From assembly GCA_963726365.1 (NCBI GenBank), contig CAVSCI010000005.1, forward strand, positions 62,001-126,000: 64,000 nt of DNA, written 5' to 3'. Under the pieces are notes generated by a model that saw only the letters and a list, made by a program, of their open reading frames with translations, was not told the origin of the DNA and did not search any database. Source of the stretch: JAABQG01 sp963726365. GTDB taxonomy: Bacteria; Pseudomonadota; Gammaproteobacteria; Burkholderiales; Burkholderiaceae_C. How positions within the stretch are numbered: position 1 is the first letter of the stretch; each line of letters opens with the position of its first letter. Below, piece after piece: positions 7,791 through 16,982 of the stretch. The position numbers were made by a program, and so were the translations under genes.

Positions 7791-9230
7791 GTGAAAGTGG
7801 ATGTATTGGTGATCGGTGGCGGCAACGCCGCCCTGTGCGCCGCGCTGATGGCGCGCGAGGCCGGCGCCAGCGTGATGCTGCTCGAAGCCGCCCCGCCCGA
7901 ATGGCGCGGTGGCAATTCGATGCACACGCGCAACCTGCGCTGCATGCACGACGCACCGCAGGACGTGCTGGTCGAAGCCTACCCCGAAGAGGAGTACTGG
8001 CAGGACCTGCTCAAGGTCACCGGCGGCCTGACCGACGAAAAACTGGCCCGGCTGGTGATTCGCGCATCGAGCACCTGCCGGCCCTGGATGCGCAGCCACG
8101 GCGTGCACTTCCAGCCGTCGCTCTCAGGCGCGCTGCACACGGCGCGCACCAACGCCTTCTTCATGGGCGGCGGCAAGGCGCTGGTCAATGCGTTCTACCG
8201 CAGCGCCGGCAAGCTCGGGGTGCAGATCCGCTACAACGCGCCGGTGGAGCGGCTCGAGCTCGAAGACGGCCGTTTCGTGGCCGCCCACGCCAGCATCAAG
8301 CAAGCAGACGGGCGCATCCGCCATGAGCGCATCGAGGCCCGCGCCTGCGTGCTGGCCGCGGGCGGCTTCGAGTCCAATCTCGACTGGCTGCGCGAGGCCT
8401 GGGGCCAGAACGAGCGCGGTGAATGGCCGGCCGACAACTTCCTGATCCGCGGCACGCGCTTCAACCAGGGCACGCTGTTGCGCCACCTGCTGGACGATCA
8501 CGGCGCGGACCGCATCGGCGACCCGACGCAGGCGCACATGGTGGCCATCGACGCGCGCGCGCCGTTGTACGACGGCGGCATCTGCACCCGCATCGACTGC
8601 GTGTCGCTGGGCGTCGTCGTCAACCGGGAGGCCCGGCGCTTCCACGATGAAGGCGAAGATTTCTGGCCCAAGCGCTACGCCATCTGGGGCCGGCTGGTGG
8701 CGCTGCAGCCCGGGCAGACCGGTTACTCCATCATCGACGCCAAGGCCATCGGCCGCTTCATGCCGCCGGTGTTCCCGGGTGTGAAGGCCGACAGCCTGCC
8801 CGAACTGGCGCGCAAGCTGGGTCTGGACGAGGCCGCCTTCATGCAGACCCTGAACGACTACAACGCCGCCTGCCGGGTCGGCACCTTCGATCACACCACG
8901 CTGGACGACTGCCGCACCGAAGGGCTGTCACCCGCCAAGACGCACTGGGCCCGCCCCATCGACACCGCGCCGTTCTATGGTTATGCGCTCAAGCCCGGCA
9001 TCACCTTCACCTACCTGGGCCTGAAGACCGACGAGACCGCCGCCGTGCGCTTTGGCGGCGTGCCCAGCGACAACCTGTTCGTGGCGGGCGAGATGATGGC
9101 CGGCAATGTGCTGGGCAAGGGCTACACCGCCGGCGTCGGCATGTCGATCGGCACGGCCTTCGGGCGCATTGCCGGCACGCAGGCGGCGCAGGCGGCCTTG
9201 CGCCAGGGAGCGGCCCATGCAAGCGCTTGA
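7791..9230 (+). CDS. tcuA: FAD-dependent tricarballylate dehydrogenase
   Basis: 479-residue flavoprotein of the fumarate reductase/succinate dehydrogenase flavoprotein family. GTG at 7791 is chosen as start because GGAGA lies just upstream and the FAD motif VDVLVIGGGNAALCAALMAREAG follows at once; an ATG at 7737 would add 18 unconserved residues. GGNSMHTRN binds FAD. The C-terminal GVGMSIGTAFGRIAG region closes the FAD domain. TcuA oxidises tricarballylate to cis-aconitate in Salmonella, passing electrons to TcuB. tcuB overlaps its end by 14 bases, which fits tight coupling. The substrate could be a related tricarboxylate. Confidence 0.9.
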   Translation: MKVDVLVIGGGNAALCAALMAREAGASVMLLEAAPPEWRGGNSMHTRNLRCMHDAPQDVLVEAYPEEEYWQDLLKVTGGLTDEKLARLVIRASSTCRPWMRSHGVHFQPSLSGALHTARTNAFFMGGGKALVNAFYRSAGKLGVQIRYNAPVERLELEDGRFVAAHASIKQADGRIRHERIEARACVLAAGGFESNLDWLREAWGQNERGEWPADNFLIRGTRFNQGTLLRHLLDDHGADRIGDPTQAHMVAIDARAPLYDGGICTRIDCVSLGVVVNREARRFHDEGEDFWPKRYAIWGRLVALQPGQTGYSIIDAKAIGRFMPPVFPGVKADSLPELARKLGLDEAAFMQTLNDYNAACRVGTFDHTTLDDCRTEGLSPAKTHWARPIDTAPFYGYALKPGITFTYLGLKTDETAAVRFGGVPSDNLFVAGEMMAGNVLGKGYTAGVGMSIGTAFGRIAGTQAAQAALRQGAAHASA

Positions 9231-10389
9231 AGCCCTGACCCGCGACGCCCGTGCGCTGGCGGACGGCGCGGTGGTGCTGAGCGCGCCGGAGGCCGAGGTG
9301 GCGCGCCAGATGCAGATCTGCAACGCTTGCCGGTACTGCGAGGGTTTTTGCGCGGTGTTCCCGGCCATGACGCGCCGGCTCGAGTTCGGCAAGGCCGACA
9401 TCCATTTCCTGGCCAACCTGTGCCACAACTGCGGCGCCTGCCTGCACGCCTGCCAGTACGCGCCGCCACACGAATTTGCCGTCAACGTACCGCAGGCCAT
9501 GGCGCAAGTGCGCGTGCAGACCTATGCCGACTTTGCCTGGCCGTCCGCCCTGGGCGCACTTTACAAACGCAACGGACTGACGCTCTCACTGGCCCTGGCC
9601 GCGGGGCTGGCGTTGTTCCTGCTCATGGCGCTGGCCATCAACGGCACCCTGATCGGCGGCAGCCTGGACGGAAATTTCTACAAGCTGTTCCCGCACAAGC
9701 TGCTGGTGGGCCTGTTTGCGCCGGTGTTCGGGTTTGCGGTGCTGGCGCTGGCCCTGGGCGTGCGCCGGTTCTGGCGCGAGGTGAAGCCGGCCACCACCGG
9801 TGCGCCGGTCAGCGGGGCGGCGGCGGCCGAAGCGGTGGATGACGCGCTGCGCCTCAATTACCTCGGCGGCGGCCATGGCGAGGGCTGCAACAACGCCGAC
9901 GACGCCTGGACGCTGTGGCGCCGGCGCTTTCACCACGCCACGTTCTACGGCTTCATGCTGTGCTTTGCCGCCACCAGCGTGGCCACGCTGTATCACTATG
10001 TCCTGGGCTGGTCAGCGCCTTACGAACTGGCCAGCCTGCCGAAGTTGCTGGGCGTGTCGGGCGGCATCAGCCTGCTGATCGGCACGGCAGGGCTGTTCTG
10101 GCTGAACCTCAGGCGCCATCCCCTGCACGGCGACGCGGCGCAAAAGCCGATGGACAGGGGCTTCATCGCGCTGCTGTTCCTCGCCAGCCTGACGGGGCTG
10201 GCGTTGATGCTCGGGCGCCAGACGCCAGCGCTGGCCGCCTTGCTGGCCGTGCACCTGGGCGCAGTGATGGCGCTGTTCGCCACGCTGCCCTATGGCAAGT
10301 TTGCGCACGGCATCTTCCGCACGGCGGCCTTGTTGCGGCACACGGTCGAGAAGCGGCAGCCGGCGAATCTTCAGTTGGGCGATGAGTGA
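9217..10389 (+). CDS. tcuB: Tricarballylate utilisation iron-sulfur/membrane protein
   Basis: 390-residue electron carrier that reoxidises TcuA and passes electrons to the quinone pool. Near the N-terminus are two cysteine clusters, CNACRYCEGFC and CHNCGACLHAC, each fitting a 4Fe-4S centre. The C-terminal two thirds hold about six hydrophobic membrane segments with several histidines (RRRFHHATFYGF, LYHYVLGW) that could ligate heme. The start at 9217 lies inside the end of tcuA and is preceded by AGGGAG. The next feature downstream is a copy of the dispersed repeat. Confidence 0.92.
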   Translation: MQALEALTRDARALADGAVVLSAPEAEVARQMQICNACRYCEGFCAVFPAMTRRLEFGKADIHFLANLCHNCGACLHACQYAPPHEFAVNVPQAMAQVRVQTYADFAWPSALGALYKRNGLTLSLALAAGLALFLLMALAINGTLIGGSLDGNFYKLFPHKLLVGLFAPVFGFAVLALALGVRRFWREVKPATTGAPVSGAAAAEAVDDALRLNYLGGGHGEGCNNADDAWTLWRRRFHHATFYGFMLCFAATSVATLYHYVLGWSAPYELASLPKLLGVSGGISLLIGTAGLFWLNLRRHPLHGDAAQKPMDRGFIALLFLASLTGLALMLGRQTPALAALLAVHLGAVMALFATLPYGKFAHGIFRTAALLRHTVEKRQPANLQLGDE

Positions 10390-10430
10390 GGGCGGCTTTC
10401 CTTGCCGCAGAGCACTGAAGTGGCTTTCCA

Positions 10431-10500
10431 GCGGAAAATATGATCGATAATGACCGCTACCCAGCGTTGAATGGTCATTGTCTGCTACTCATACTGTAGT
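10431..10500 (-). repeat. Dispersed AT-rich repeat, copy B
   Basis: Lies between the convergent tcuB and Nudix genes. Read on the minus strand it has GAGTAGCAGACAATGACC followed by ATTCAACGCTGGG, matching the common core. It fills almost the whole intergenic gap, ending 3 bases before the Nudix stop codon. Confidence 0.65.
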
Positions 10501-10503
10501 GAA

Positions 10504-10980
10504 TCATGGTGCGCCTTCCACCTCGGCGTGGATGATGGACAGCGGAAAACGCTGGCCGGCCAGATGGTCCTCGATGCAGCGCAGCACCAGCGGGCTGCGG
10601 TGGCGCGCGGCGCTGGCGCGCACTTCGTCGGGCGTCATCCACAGCGTGCGAACGATGCCTTCGTCCAGCGGGCGCGTCGCGTCGAACGCGCCCAGCTCGC
10701 CGGAAAAGGCAAATCGCAGGTAGGTGATGTCCTCGCCGGTCGCGGCGCGAGGCACGCGCGAGAGGTACACCCCGACCAGCGCCGAGGGTGTGAAAGCGTG
10801 AGCCGTTTCCTCCAGCGCCTCGCGCGCGCAGGCCTGAACCGGGGATTCGCCGTGGTCCAGGTGGCCGGCCGGATTGTTCAGTCGAAGACCTTCCGGGGTG
10901 TGTTCTTCGACCAGCATGAACCGCCCCTCCTGCTCGACGATCGCGGCAACGGTGACGTTGGGTTTCCAGCGGTTGCTCAT
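10504..10980 (-). CDS. Nudix hydrolase, NudJ-like
   Basis: 158-residue cytoplasmic Nudix hydrolase. The Nudix box GHLDHGESPVQACAREALEET fits GX5EX7REUXEEXGU except that the last Gly is replaced in ETAHAF. The protein closely follows the layout of NudJ, a phosphatase acting on thiamine pyrophosphate precursors and nucleoside diphosphates. In many relatives nudJ sits next to mnmA, but here mnmA is 50 kb away at 60605. The start at 10980 (MSNRWKPNVTVAA) fits the family; the transhydrogenase operon is divergent from it. Confidence 0.88.
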   Translation of the reverse strand: MSNRWKPNVTVAAIVEQEGRFMLVEEHTPEGLRLNNPAGHLDHGESPVQACAREALEETAHAFTPSALVGVYLSRVPRAATGEDITYLRFAFSGELGAFDATRPLDEGIVRTLWMTPDEVRASAARHRSPLVLRCIEDHLAGQRFPLSIIHAEVEGAP

Positions 10981-11146
10981 GGCGATGGATTATGTGGGAA
11001 TGCGGTTTCGTTGATCCATGTCATGGTTAGCCCCTCCTGATCCGCTGGCAATTTCAGTTAAGCTTTCGGCCGCAGAGCGTCCGCCCTGGTTGCCACGCAA
11101 ACGGGCCGGTCGGACCGCCGCAATAACAAAGTCGAGGAGTCGCTTC

Positions 11147-12808
11147 ATGCAAACTGGCGTAGCTACTGAGACGGCATCGGGTTCCACCCCTGTCGCCATG
11201 CCCCCCACAACCCCCATCACGGCTCAGCGCATCGGCGTCCCGCGCGAGATTTTCCCGGGGGAAAAGCGCGTTGCCACGGTGCCTGAAGTGGTCGAAAAGC
11301 TCATCAAGCTGGGCTTCAAGGTGGTGGTTGAATCCGGCGCCGGCGACCTGGCCAATTTTGCCGACGACACCTACCGCGCCGCCGGCGCTGACGTGGTCGA
11401 CGGCGCCGCCGCACTTTGGGCCGCGTCCGACATCGTGTTCAAGGTGCGCGAACCGGGCGCGGACGAAGTTGCCTTGATGCACGAAGGACAGACGCTGATC
11501 AGTTTCATCTGGCCGGCTCAGAATCCGGACCTGATGCAACAGCTCGCAGCCCGAAAAGTGACCGTGCTGGCCATCGACGCGCTGCCGCGCATGCTGTCAC
11601 GCGCCCAGAAGATGGACGCGCTGACGTCCCAAGCGGGCGTCGCGGGCTATCGCGCCGTCATCGAGGCCGCCAATGCCTTCGGCCGCTTCTTCAACGGCCA
11701 GATCACGGCCGCGGGCAAGGTTCCGCCTGCCAAGGTCTTCATCGCCGGTGCCGGCGTGGCCGGCCTGGCTGCCATCGGTACTGCCGCCGGTCTGGGTGCC
11801 ATCGTGCGCGCCAACGACACCCGTGCCGAAGTGGCCGACCAGGTCACGTCACTGGGTGGCGAATTCGTGAAGGTCGATTTCGAGGAAGAAGGCGGCGGTG
11901 GCGGCGGCTACGCCAAGGTCATGAGCGAGGGCTTCCAGAAGGCCCAGCGCGAGATGTACGCCAAGCAGGCCAGGGAAGTGGACATCATCGTCACCACCGC
12001 GCTGATCCCCGGCAAGCCAGCGCCCAAGCTGATCACCGCCGAGATGGTGATGAGCATGAAGCCCGGCAGCGTCATCGTCGACATGGCGGCCGAGCGGGGC
12101 GGCAACTGCGAGCTGACCGAACCCGGTCAGGCCGTCGTGAAACACGGCGTGACCATCGTCGGCTACACCGACCTGAATTCGCGCCTGGCCAAGCAGTCGT
12201 CGACGCTGTACGGCACCAACCTGTTTCGCCTCACCGAAGAGCTGTGCAAGACCAAGGACGGCATCATCGACGTCAACATGGAAGACGACGCCATCCGCGG
12301 CCTGACCGTCATCAAGGAAGGCAGCATCACCTGGCCGCCTCCTGCGCTCAAACAGCCCGCGGCGCCCGCCGCCGCGGCCAAGCCGGCGGCTGCGGCCCCT
12401 GCGGCCAAGAAGGGGCACGGCCATGGCGGTGGCGGCGAGCCCATGGCCGGCAGCAAGATGGCCATCCTGTTCGGCGTGGCCGCCGCGCTGTTCTGGCTGA
12501 TTGGCGCCTACGCCCCCCGCGAGTTCCTGTCGCACTTCACGGTCTTCGTGCTGGCCTGCTTCGTCGGCTACATGGTGGTGTGGAACGTCAAGCCAGCCCT
12601 GCACACCCCGCTGATGAGCGTGACCAACGCGATCAGCAGCATCATCGCCATCGGTGCGCTGGTGCAGATTTCCCCTATTGCCGGAGCGGCGGGGCGGCCC
12701 AACGAGTGGATCCAGTGGGTGGCCGCGGCGGGCATCGTGCTCACGGCGATCAACATGTTCGGCGGTTTCGCCGTGACCCAGCGCATGCTCGCCATGTTCC
12801 GTAAATAA
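11147..12808 (+). CDS. pntA: NAD(P) transhydrogenase subunit alpha
   Basis: 553-residue alpha subunit of the proton-translocating transhydrogenase, which makes NADPH from NADH at the expense of proton motive force. The start at 11147 follows GAGGAG; upstream in-frame codons are unlikely to be translated. The alanine dehydrogenase-like NAD domain includes RIGVPREIFPGEKRVA and AGAGVAGLAAIGTA. An Ala/Pro-rich linker with an odd KKGHGHGGGGEP stretch (about residues 420-430) leads to three to four membrane helices at the C-terminus. E. coli PntA is 510 residues, so the linker and N-terminal tail account for the extra length. pntB follows after 12 bases. Confidence 0.95.
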   Translation: MQTGVATETASGSTPVAMPPTTPITAQRIGVPREIFPGEKRVATVPEVVEKLIKLGFKVVVESGAGDLANFADDTYRAAGADVVDGAAALWAASDIVFKVREPGADEVALMHEGQTLISFIWPAQNPDLMQQLAARKVTVLAIDALPRMLSRAQKMDALTSQAGVAGYRAVIEAANAFGRFFNGQITAAGKVPPAKVFIAGAGVAGLAAIGTAAGLGAIVRANDTRAEVADQVTSLGGEFVKVDFEEEGGGGGGYAKVMSEGFQKAQREMYAKQAREVDIIVTTALIPGKPAPKLITAEMVMSMKPGSVIVDMAAERGGNCELTEPGQAVVKHGVTIVGYTDLNSRLAKQSSTLYGTNLFRLTEELCKTKDGIIDVNMEDDAIRGLTVIKEGSITWPPPALKQPAAPAAAAKPAAAAPAAKKGHGHGGGGEPMAGSKMAILFGVAAALFWLIGAYAPREFLSHFTVFVLACFVGYMVVWNVKPALHTPLMSVTNAISSIIAIGALVQISPIAGAAGRPNEWIQWVAAAGIVLTAINMFGGFAVTQRMLAMFRK

Positions 12809-12820
12809 GAGAGGCGATTC

Positions 12821-14239
12821 ATGTCTATCGAACTGGCAGCCGTTGCCTACATCGGAGCAACCATTCTTTTCATCCTGAGTCTGGGCGGCCTGTCCAACCA
12901 GGAAACCGCCCTGCGCGGCAACCTCTACGGCATCGTCGGCATGGCGATCGCGGTGCTGGCCACGATTTTTGGCCCGCAGGTCACCCTGGCCGGCATTCCC
13001 TGGATCATCGGCGCCATGCTGATTGGCGCGAGCGTCGGCCTGTATGCGGCCCGTACCGTGCAGATGACCCAGATGCCAGAGCTGGTCGCGCTGATGCACA
13101 GCATGGTCGGCCTGGCCGCGATGCTGGTCGGCGTTGCCACCTACATCGACCCGGAGGCGTCCAAGGGGTTCACCGGCGCCGCCAAGTCCATCCATGAGAT
13201 GGAAATCTACGTCGGCATCCTGATCGGCGCCGTGACTTTTTCCGGCTCCGTCATTGCTTTTGGCAAACTTTCCGGGCGCATCAGCGGCAACCCGGTGCTG
13301 CTGCCGGGGCGTCACTGGCTGAACCTGGCCGGCCTGCTGGTGGTGATCTGGTTCGGTCGCGAGTTCATGAATGCCCACAGCATCGCCGACGGCATGACGC
13401 CGCTGATCGTGATGACGGTGATCGCGCTGCTGTTCGGCATCCACATGGTGATGGCGATCGGTGGCGCGGACATGCCGGTGGTGGTGTCCATGCTCAACAG
13501 TTACTCGGGCTGGGCCGCCGCGGCGACCGGCTTCATGCTGTCGAACGACTTGCTGATCGTGACCGGCGCCTTGGTGGGCTCCAGCGGCGCGATCCTGTCC
13601 TACATCATGTGCAAGGCGATGGCGCGCAGCTTCATCAGCGTGATTGCGGGCGGGTTTGGCACCGCCAGCGCGGCGCCCAAGCCGGCGGGTGATGCGGCGC
13701 AACCGGCCGGCGAAGTCACGCCGATCAGCGCCATCGAGACGTCGGAACTGCTACGCGAAGCCAAAAGCGTGGTGATCGTTCCGGGTTACGGCATGGCCGT
13801 GGCGCAGGCGCAGCACACCGTGTTCGAGATCACCAAGCACCTGCGCGAAAAGGGTGTCAACGTTCGCTTCGGCATTCACCCGGTGGCCGGGCGCATGCCT
13901 GGTCACATGAATGTGCTGCTGGCCGAGGCCAAGGTACCGTACGACATCGTGTTCGAGATGGACGAGCTGAACGACGATTTCCCGAAGACCGATGTGGTCA
14001 TGGTGATCGGTGCCAACGACATCGTGAACCCCGGCGCGCAGGACGACCCGACCAGCCCCATCGCCGGCATGCCGGTGCTGGAGGTCTGGAAAGCCAAGAC
14101 CTCCATCGTGATGAAGCGCAGCATGGCCTCGGGCTATGCCGGGGTCGACAACCCGCTGTTCTACAAAGAGAACAACCGCATGCTGTTTGGCGACGCCAAG
14201 AAGATGCTTGACGAAGTGCTGACGGCACTGAAGGCTTGA
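12821..14239 (+). CDS. pntB: NAD(P) transhydrogenase subunit beta
   Basis: 472-residue beta subunit. Residues 1-260 are a set of about nine hydrophobic helices forming the proton channel with PntA. The C-terminal NADP-binding domain has VPGYGMAVAQAQH and HPVAGRMPGHMNVLLAEA, both hallmarks of domain III, and ends with a Lys/Asp-rich helix. An Ala/Pro-rich hinge near residue 285 joins the domains. The length matches the family. A terminator-like hairpin lies about 50 bases beyond the stop. Confidence 0.96.
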   Translation: MSIELAAVAYIGATILFILSLGGLSNQETALRGNLYGIVGMAIAVLATIFGPQVTLAGIPWIIGAMLIGASVGLYAARTVQMTQMPELVALMHSMVGLAAMLVGVATYIDPEASKGFTGAAKSIHEMEIYVGILIGAVTFSGSVIAFGKLSGRISGNPVLLPGRHWLNLAGLLVVIWFGREFMNAHSIADGMTPLIVMTVIALLFGIHMVMAIGGADMPVVVSMLNSYSGWAAAATGFMLSNDLLIVTGALVGSSGAILSYIMCKAMARSFISVIAGGFGTASAAPKPAGDAAQPAGEVTPISAIETSELLREAKSVVIVPGYGMAVAQAQHTVFEITKHLREKGVNVRFGIHPVAGRMPGHMNVLLAEAKVPYDIVFEMDELNDDFPKTDVVMVIGANDIVNPGAQDDPTSPIAGMPVLEVWKAKTSIVMKRSMASGYAGVDNPLFYKENNRMLFGDAKKMLDEVLTALKA

Positions 14240-14291
14240 AACAGCGCGGACAGACGATCCGCGCCCACCCCACCACCTGATTTCGCGCGCA

Positions 14292-14326
14292 CCCGGGACC
14301 CCAAAGAAGGTTCCGGGGCGGTTTTT
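14292..14326 (+). terminator. Rho-independent terminator after pntAB
   Basis: CCCGGGACC at 14292-14300 pairs with GGTTCCGGG at 14309-14317 (one G-T wobble), with an 8-base loop. GCGG and a run of five T follow at 14322-14326. It sits between pntB and fadD. Confidence 0.75.
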
Positions 14327-14421
14327 CCATGTTCCGCCCCTTTGTAAGGGAAAACACAGCGGAATTTCTGTCAGTTTCAAGACAGAATAGCGGTTTCACC
14401 GACAAGCATGGAGCCCCTCGC

Positions 14422-16101
14422 ATGACTGAACGCATCTGGCTGAGCAGCTACCCCCAGGGAGTGCCGGCTGACATCGACACCTCACAGTACTCATCGCTGG
14501 TGGCGTTGATGGAAGAGAGTTTCAAGAAGCACGCCAGCCGCACTGCTTACAGCTTCATGGGCAAGGACATCTCCTACGCCCAGACCGACAGCCTGAGCCG
14601 CGCCTTCGCCGCCTATCTGCAGGGCTTGGGCCTGAACAAGGGCGACCGCGTCGCCATCATGATGCCCAATGTGCCGCAGTATCCGGTGGCCGTGGCCGCC
14701 ATCCTTCGCGCCGGCCTGGTGGTGGTCAACGTCAACCCTCTGTACACACCGCGCGAACTGGAGCATCAGCTCAAGGATTCCGGCGCCAAGGCCATCGTCA
14801 TCATCGAGAACTTCGCCACCACGCTGGAGCAGTGCATCGCGCACACGCCGGTCAAGCACGTGGTGTTGTGTGCGATGGGCGACCAGCTGGGCCTGCTCAA
14901 GGGCACGCTGGTCAACTACATGGTTCGCAACGTCAAGAAGATGGTGCCAGCCTACAACCTTCCAGGTGCCGTGCGGTTCAACGAAGCCGTCGCCCGGGGA
15001 ACCAAGGCCCCCTTCAAGAGCCCGGCTGTCAAGGCCGACGACGTGGCCGTCCTGCAGTACACGGGTGGCACCACGGGGGTCTCGAAGGGTGCGGTCCTGT
15101 TGCACCGCAACGTGATCGCCAACGTGTTGCAGTCCGAGGTCTGGAACCAGCCGGTCATGGCCAAGATTCCGGCCGGCGAGCAACCGACCGGCGTGTGTGC
15201 CCTGCCGCTGTACCACATTTTTGCGTTCACGGTGGGCATGATGCTGTCCCTGCGCATGGGTGGCAAGCTGGTGCTGATCCCCAACCCGCGTGACATGGGC
15301 GCCGTGCTGAAGGAGCTCGCCAAGCACACCATCCACAGCTTCCCGGCCGTCAATACGCTGTTCAACGGGTTGGCCAATCACCCGGACTTCAACACCGTCG
15401 ACTGGTCGCACCTCAAGGTCTCGGTGGGCGGCGGCACCGCCGTGCAGGGCGCCGTGGCCAAGCTCTGGCTGGAGAAAACCGGATGTCCGATCTGTGAAGG
15501 GTACGGCCTGAGCGAGACCAGCCCTTCGGCCAGTTGCAACCCCACCAACAGCACGGAGTACACCGGCACCATTGGCGTGCCCTTGCCCGGAACGGACATG
15601 AAGCTGCTCGACGACGACGGCGTGGAAGTCACCACACTCGGCCAGCCCGGCGAAATCGCCATCAAGGGACCGCAGGTGATGGCGGGCTACTGGCAGCGCC
15701 CGGATGAGACAGCCAAAGTCATGACGCCCGATGGCTACTTCAAGACCGGCGACGTGGGCGTGATGGATGCGCGGGGCTACTTCAAGATCGTCGACCGCAA
15801 AAAGGACATGATCCTGGTCAGCGGCTTCAACGTCTATCCGAATGAGGTGGAAGAGGTCGTGTCCGACTGCCCTGGCGTCATGGAGTGCGCGGCCGTGGGC
15901 ATCGCCGACGACAAGTCGGGAGAAGCAGTCAAGCTGGTCATCGTCAGGAAAGACCCGGCGCTGACCGAAGCCAAGATCCGAGAGTTCTGCAAGGCCAACC
16001 TCACGGGCTACAAGCAGCCCAAGATGATTGAATTCCGCACCGAGCTGCCCAAGACGCCTGTCGGCAAGATTTTGCGTCGCGAGCTCAGAGACAAGAAGTA
16101 G
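14422..16101 (+). CDS. fadD: Long-chain fatty acid-CoA ligase
   Basis: 559-residue AMP-forming acyl-CoA synthetase that activates exogenous long-chain fatty acids at the inner membrane for beta-oxidation. The start at 14422 (MTERIWLSSYP) is preceded by GGAG. Motif I, YTGGTTGVSKGAVL, is near residue 212, and the second motif YGLSETSP is near residue 368. The GYFKTGDVGVMDARGYFKI stretch marks the hinge, and the catalytic Lys region PVGKILRREL closes the C-terminus. The length equals that of E. coli FadD (561). The stop is followed within 2 bases by the mtnP pseudogene. Confidence 0.95.
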   Translation: MTERIWLSSYPQGVPADIDTSQYSSLVALMEESFKKHASRTAYSFMGKDISYAQTDSLSRAFAAYLQGLGLNKGDRVAIMMPNVPQYPVAVAAILRAGLVVVNVNPLYTPRELEHQLKDSGAKAIVIIENFATTLEQCIAHTPVKHVVLCAMGDQLGLLKGTLVNYMVRNVKKMVPAYNLPGAVRFNEAVARGTKAPFKSPAVKADDVAVLQYTGGTTGVSKGAVLLHRNVIANVLQSEVWNQPVMAKIPAGEQPTGVCALPLYHIFAFTVGMMLSLRMGGKLVLIPNPRDMGAVLKELAKHTIHSFPAVNTLFNGLANHPDFNTVDWSHLKVSVGGGTAVQGAVAKLWLEKTGCPICEGYGLSETSPSASCNPTNSTEYTGTIGVPLPGTDMKLLDDDGVEVTTLGQPGEIAIKGPQVMAGYWQRPDETAKVMTPDGYFKTGDVGVMDARGYFKIVDRKKDMILVSGFNVYPNEVEEVVSDCPGVMECAAVGIADDKSGEAVKLVIVRKDPALTEAKIREFCKANLTGYKQPKMIEFRTELPKTPVGKILRRELRDKK

Positions 16102-16103
16102 GC

Positions 16104-16982
16104 ATGGCACAGGGGACGCAGACGCCGGTGATCGGCATCCTTGGGGGCAGCGGCGTCTACGACATCGACGGGCTGGAGAACAAGCGCTGGAGAAAGGTCG
16201 ATTCGCCATTCGGGGCTCCGTCCGACGAACTCCTGTGCGGCGACCTCGACGGCCAGCCGATGGTGTTTCTGCCGCGGCACGGGCGCGGGCACAGGATTCC
16301 GCCCTCCGACATCAACTTCAGGGCCAACATCGACGCCCTGAAGCGCTGCGGCGTCACCGACCTCGTATCCGTCAGTGCGGTGGGCTCCCTGCGCGAAGAC
16401 CTGCGGCCAGGCACTTTCGTCATTGTCGACCAGTTCATCGACCGGACCTTTGCCCGCGAGAAGAGCTTCTTTGACACTGGTCTGGTGGCCCATGTTTCCA
16501 TGGCCCATCCGGTGTGCGGCCGGCTCGGCGCGCACCTCGAGGTCGCCGCGCGGGAATCCGGCATCAGCGTCTCTCGCGGCGGCACCTATCTGGTGATGGA
16601 AGGCCCCCAGTTTTCCAGCCTGGCCGAGTCCAAGCTGTACCGCAGCTGGGGTTGCGACGTGATCGGCATGACCAACATGCCCGAAGCCAAGCTGGCGCGC
16701 GAAGCCGAGCTCTGCTACGCCACCGTGGCGATGGTGACCGATTTCGACTGCTGGCACCCCGACCAGATGCGGTGACGTGGAGGCGATCATCAAGGTGCTG
16801 CTGTCCAATGCCGACAAGGCCGCAGCATGGTGAAACAGGTGGCGCCCCGGATTCGGCAGAGGTTCGGCGCGCCTGCGCATGCCGCAGCGCGCTGCAGCAT
16901 GCTTTGATCACCGCGCCCGAGGCGCGAGACCCCGAGATGCTGAGGCGCTCGATGCGGTCGCCGGTCGGTGCTGGCACCTTGA
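16104..16982 (+). pseudogene. mtnP: S-methyl-5'-thioadenosine phosphorylase, frameshifted
   Basis: MTA phosphorylase releases adenine and methylthioribose 1-phosphate. The frame is intact from 16104 for 223 residues and has the phosphate loop ILGGSGVYDIDG, PRHGRGH, the MTAP signature around INFRANI and the substrate residues MEGPQFS. It then hits a stop at 16773. Homology continues through frame changes (VEAIIKVLLSNADK, ALQHALITAPEARD) to a DAVAGR...VLAP end at 16982. I count six single-base deletions between about 16768 and 16967; restoring them gives 294 residues, the normal family length. Either the gene is decayed or the sequence has errors here. Confidence 0.8.

Noticed and set aside
11849..13702. 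Long minus-strand open frame opposite pntA and pntB
   Set aside because: Composition (His, Arg, Asp repeats) is that of an antisense shadow; pntAB have full motifs.
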